In this document: in pieces, positions 61,864-64,000 of the stretch
How positions within the stretch are numbered: position 1 is the first letter of the stretch
Layout: each line of letters opens with the position of its first letter
NCBI GenBank assembly: GCA_023382535.1
Contig: JAHDWA010000006.1
Span: forward strand, 124,001 to 188,000
Direction of reading: 5' to 3'
DNA from: Anaerolineae bacterium
GTDB lineage: Bacteria; Chloroflexota; Anaerolineae; 4572-78; J111
Length of the DNA: 64,000 bases
The notes under the pieces: model-generated
The model's input: only the letters and a program-made list of their open reading frames with translations
Told to the model about the DNA's origin: nothing
Database searches by the model: none
Program-made: the position numbers and the translations under genes

Positions 61864-64000
61864 TCACACATCCGGTTCCCAATCAAACAGTAATTCGGTT
61901 GGCGGCAAATTACGGATTTCTTCGGTTTCGCGGCGGTGGAGCAGGGCCGTTTTGACAATCAGCCGCAGCCTGGCCCAGTTGTCCACCTTGACTCCCACCG
62001 GCTTGACCGGCAAGCCCTGGGCGTAGCGGGCGGCGTTGCGGCCAATCGCTTCATACGTTTCCAGGGTCAGGCTGGGCGACTGCGGGAACAGTTCCAGGTT
62101 GTTCAGCGGGGCCAGACCGCGTTTCTGGATAACTGTCGTCCCGCGCGATTGCAGGCCAATGGCAATGCCCGACCCGCTCAAGCCCGCCCCGGCGTGGCCA
62201 ATGGCCGCGCAGTCAGAGCTGCGATAAATTTTGACCACGCGGGCGGTCAAGCCTTCTTTAGCAATGCCGGTCAAAATGGCTGCCAAAACCTCTTCATGGG
62301 GAACGCCGTTGATGGTGCGGTTGAGCGCCGCGCCAAAGGCCGGCCCCACTGCGACCACGACTTCGCGCCGGTTGCTCGATGGAGCCGGACCCAGTTCGAC
62401 CAACTGGGCGGACGGCTCCCCCAGGTTGGCCTGGATAAATTCGCGGGGTGATCTGGCTTGCGGGATTTGCTGCATTTCCTGCCAGCGTTCACCTTCGGGG
62501 CGATAGCCACTGCCGGGACCGCGATAATCGTTGGCATCGTTGATGCCGCTGAGGACGTGAAAGCCGCGCTCAAAAATAGCCGCCGGCTGCAGGTAATCTC
62601 CGGCGAGGCGCTGCCGGCCCATTTCCAAAATATGGGCGGCCGCCTGTCTAAAACCGCACCGGTGCAGCGCCTGGACCACCGTCAGAACCGTGTCATCACT
62701 CTGCAAAAAGCGGTCGGCCGCGGCCAGGTCGGCGATAAGATCGCGTTCGGGCATATCATCGCTGCTGTGGGCGGAAGTCGCCGCTTCAACTTCTTCTGGG
62801 GTGATGGCCGGGAAACCCAATTCCTCGTAAACTGCCTGGATGGCCCTGGCCGCCTCGCGTCGAATTGCCAGGACGGCGTCTTCGGTGACGGGCCGCACCC
62901 CGCCATCCACCTGCATGTCGCGCTGCAAGACATTGTAGTCGTCAAAATCCTCGGCGTCGAAATTACCGCCGCCAAACAGGTTGTCGCGTTTGGGGATGGC
63001 GCTGTAGCCGGAAAAAATAAAATCGGCGCCGGGGATGAATTGCAGCATTAATTTGGCCGTTTTGCGAATGGCCGAATGGGAAGCCAGGGCATCGTTGCCG
63101 GAAGCGACTTCCAGGCCCAGCATTGCCGCCAGCAAATTCTCGGCTAAAATGGCCCGGACCCCGCCGGGCAAGGCTTCCGGTAAGGCTACACAGGAAATAG
63201 AGCCGTTTTGCACCCCTTGACTGCCTGCGCCGCGCGTCACCAGCAGGCAGCGCGCTTCCAGGTAGAGCATGGAGCAGCCCTCGGCGTGGCCCATCAGCGC
63301 CTCCGAGCCGGTGCCGGAAGTGAAGCGGACCTTGACGCCGCGCGAAGCATAGGCCGAGGCCAGGAACGCTTTGGACCAGGGTGTGTCGTCGCCGTCAACA
63401 AAGGCTCGCTCGGTGCCGTAGACCGACAGCGTTTCGGCGTAACTGACCAAGCCTTTCATCGCTAAACGCAGGCCCAGGGCTTCTTCTACTGCGCATTGGG
63501 TCAGCACGCCGCCCCGGCCCGTTTGAGTTCCGACCAGCACAGCCAGGGCGTTGAAAGGAGCATTGCGCGCAACCCGCACTGTTGTCTCAACCTCGGCAAA
63601 ACCGCGCAGGGCGGCCTCGGCGGCGTCGGCAGCCAGGAGGGCCGGATGCTCGCGCCAGTTGGTGACGTGGGCTTGATTGGCCGGCGTGCGGCGCACCCGC
63701 ATTTTAGCCAGTCCCATCATCATTTCCAGAACGTTCAAATGGTGGATAATCTCGACGAGCTTGGCCGGGGTGCAGCCGCTGGCTAACCGCCGGACCTCGG
63801 CCTGGGGGACGTTGATATCTACCAGCATCCGGGCAAGCTGGCGGGAAGGGGTGGCCATGGCTGTCTCAGCTACGGCTAGATTTAAGCTGCGGTCGGCAAC
63901 AAAGAGGTCAATGGCGTCAAAATCGGCCCGCCGGCGGCCATCCAATTCCACCACCTGCCCATTTTCCAGGCGCAGGCTGGGCTGGGGATCATAGGGGCTG
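61864..64000 (-). CDS. B12-dependent diol/glycerol dehydratase, fused large and medium subunits (partial)
   Basis: Open at the right window edge. The frame continues upstream of the GTG at 63954 through SPYDPQPSLRLENGQ, which aligns with the PduC N-terminus. The large-subunit part carries the substrate/B12 site segments QAHVTN, ETTVRVARNAPFNA, GTQTGRGGVLTQC, YGTERAFVDGDDTPWSK and RFTSGTGSE. Near residue 510 it passes through a short linker into a medium-subunit domain (VAVGPAFG, GSGIAIGLQSRGTTVIQ, LELFPQSP). PduD-type encapsulation peptides are absent. It dehydrates 1,2-propanediol or glycerol to the aldehyde. Confidence 0.93.
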   Translation of the reverse strand, partial: SPYDPQPSLRLENGQVVELDGRRRADFDAIDLFVADRSLNLAVAETAMATPSRQLARMLVDINVPQAEVRRLASGCTPAKLVEIIHHLNVLEMMMGLAKMRVRRTPANQAHVTNWREHPALLAADAAEAALRGFAEVETTVRVARNAPFNALAVLVGTQTGRGGVLTQCAVEEALGLRLAMKGLVSYAETLSVYGTERAFVDGDDTPWSKAFLASAYASRGVKVRFTSGTGSEALMGHAEGCSMLYLEARCLLVTRGAGSQGVQNGSISCVALPEALPGGVRAILAENLLAAMLGLEVASGNDALASHSAIRKTAKLMLQFIPGADFIFSGYSAIPKRDNLFGGGNFDAEDFDDYNVLQRDMQVDGGVRPVTEDAVLAIRREAARAIQAVYEELGFPAITPEEVEAATSAHSSDDMPERDLIADLAAADRFLQSDDTVLTVVQALHRCGFRQAAAHILEMGRQRLAGDYLQPAAIFERGFHVLSGINDANDYRGPGSGYRPEGERWQEMQQIPQARSPREFIQANLGEPSAQLVELGPAPSSNRREVVVAVGPAFGAALNRTINGVPHEEVLAAILTGIAKEGLTARVVKIYRSSDCAAIGHAGAGLSGSGIAIGLQSRGTTVIQKRGLAPLNNLELFPQSPSLTLETYEAIGRNAARYAQGLPVKPVGVKVDNWARLRLIVKTALLHRRETEEIRNLPPTELLFDWEPDV

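Overview
The window reads as chromosomal DNA of a Chloroflexota bacterium, most likely Anaerolineae or a close relative. This is inferred from secreted proteins ending in an F/Y-L-P-[IVL] motif, PT-rich linkers of the TPTPLPPTDTPTP type, an LPETG surface protein, several GAF/PAS histidine kinases, and many palindromic intergenic repeats. The genome is moderately GC-rich, with one clear AT-rich island at about 30.08-32.34 kb. No rRNA, tRNA or CRISPR array was found. One tmRNA gene is complete.

Layout. 1-7.2 kb: three large secreted proteins (polysaccharide-deacetylase-like with Calx-beta repeats, a Calx-beta adhesin-like protein, and an unknown beta-sandwich-like protein). 7.3-12.9 kb: a same-strand glycan operon (Gfo/Idh oxidoreductase, GT2, EamA-like flippase subunit, UDP-GlcNAc 2-epimerase, FAD oxidoreductase, dolichol-phosphate-mannose-synthase-like GT2). 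A GT4 enzyme and an O-antigen-ligase-like protein at 15-18.3 kb, and a WecA/MraY-type enzyme at 53 kb, probably belong to the same surface-glycan biology. 18.3-21.6 kb: DUF1992 protein, type II NADH dehydrogenase and an M20 peptidase. 21.7-25.1 kb: a minus-strand lipid cluster (CDP-alcohol phosphatidyltransferase, PimA-like GT4, LpxL/PatA-like acyltransferase, PT-rich lipoprotein) that resembles the actinobacterial phosphatidylinositol-mannoside locus. 25.2-29.1 kb: a large sensor kinase and a sirtuin.

29.1-36.3 kb: a molybdenum hydroxylase operon of CoxM-CoxS-CoxL type. It is split by an AT-rich NACHT-family NTPase gene (a candidate immune gene), a frameshifted antitoxin-like gene and a zinc-ribbon membrane protein. 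36.2-40.9 kb: two DUF11-type surface proteins (one with a sortase signal), a pentapeptide-repeat protein and a tRNA-dihydrouridine synthase. 41.3-42.5 kb: a second Gfo/Idh oxidoreductase. 43.8-49.3 kb: a catabolic cluster (FCD-type GntR regulator, Gfo/Idh dehydrogenase, two TIM-barrel isomerases, a Tm-1-like/UPF0261 protein) with a well-formed promoter and candidate operator; its substrate is unknown. A TauE/SafE exporter, acyl carrier protein, MobA-like nucleotidyltransferase and a second histidine kinase follow.

54.3-57.4 kb: a tyrosine-recombinase-like protein lacking most catalytic residues, ssrA (tmRNA) and a Tat-exported amine oxidase. 57.8-61.3 kb: phosphopentomutase, DUF456 membrane protein, cytochrome P450 and YkgJ. 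61.4-64.0 kb: a B12-dependent diol/glycerol dehydratase with fused large and medium subunits plus a small subunit; it runs off the right edge.

The features most worth follow-up are the NACHT gene inside the molybdenum hydroxylase operon, the catalytically degraded recombinase beside ssrA, the PIM-like lipid cluster, the uncharacterised catabolic cluster and the shared C-terminal motif of the secreted proteins.
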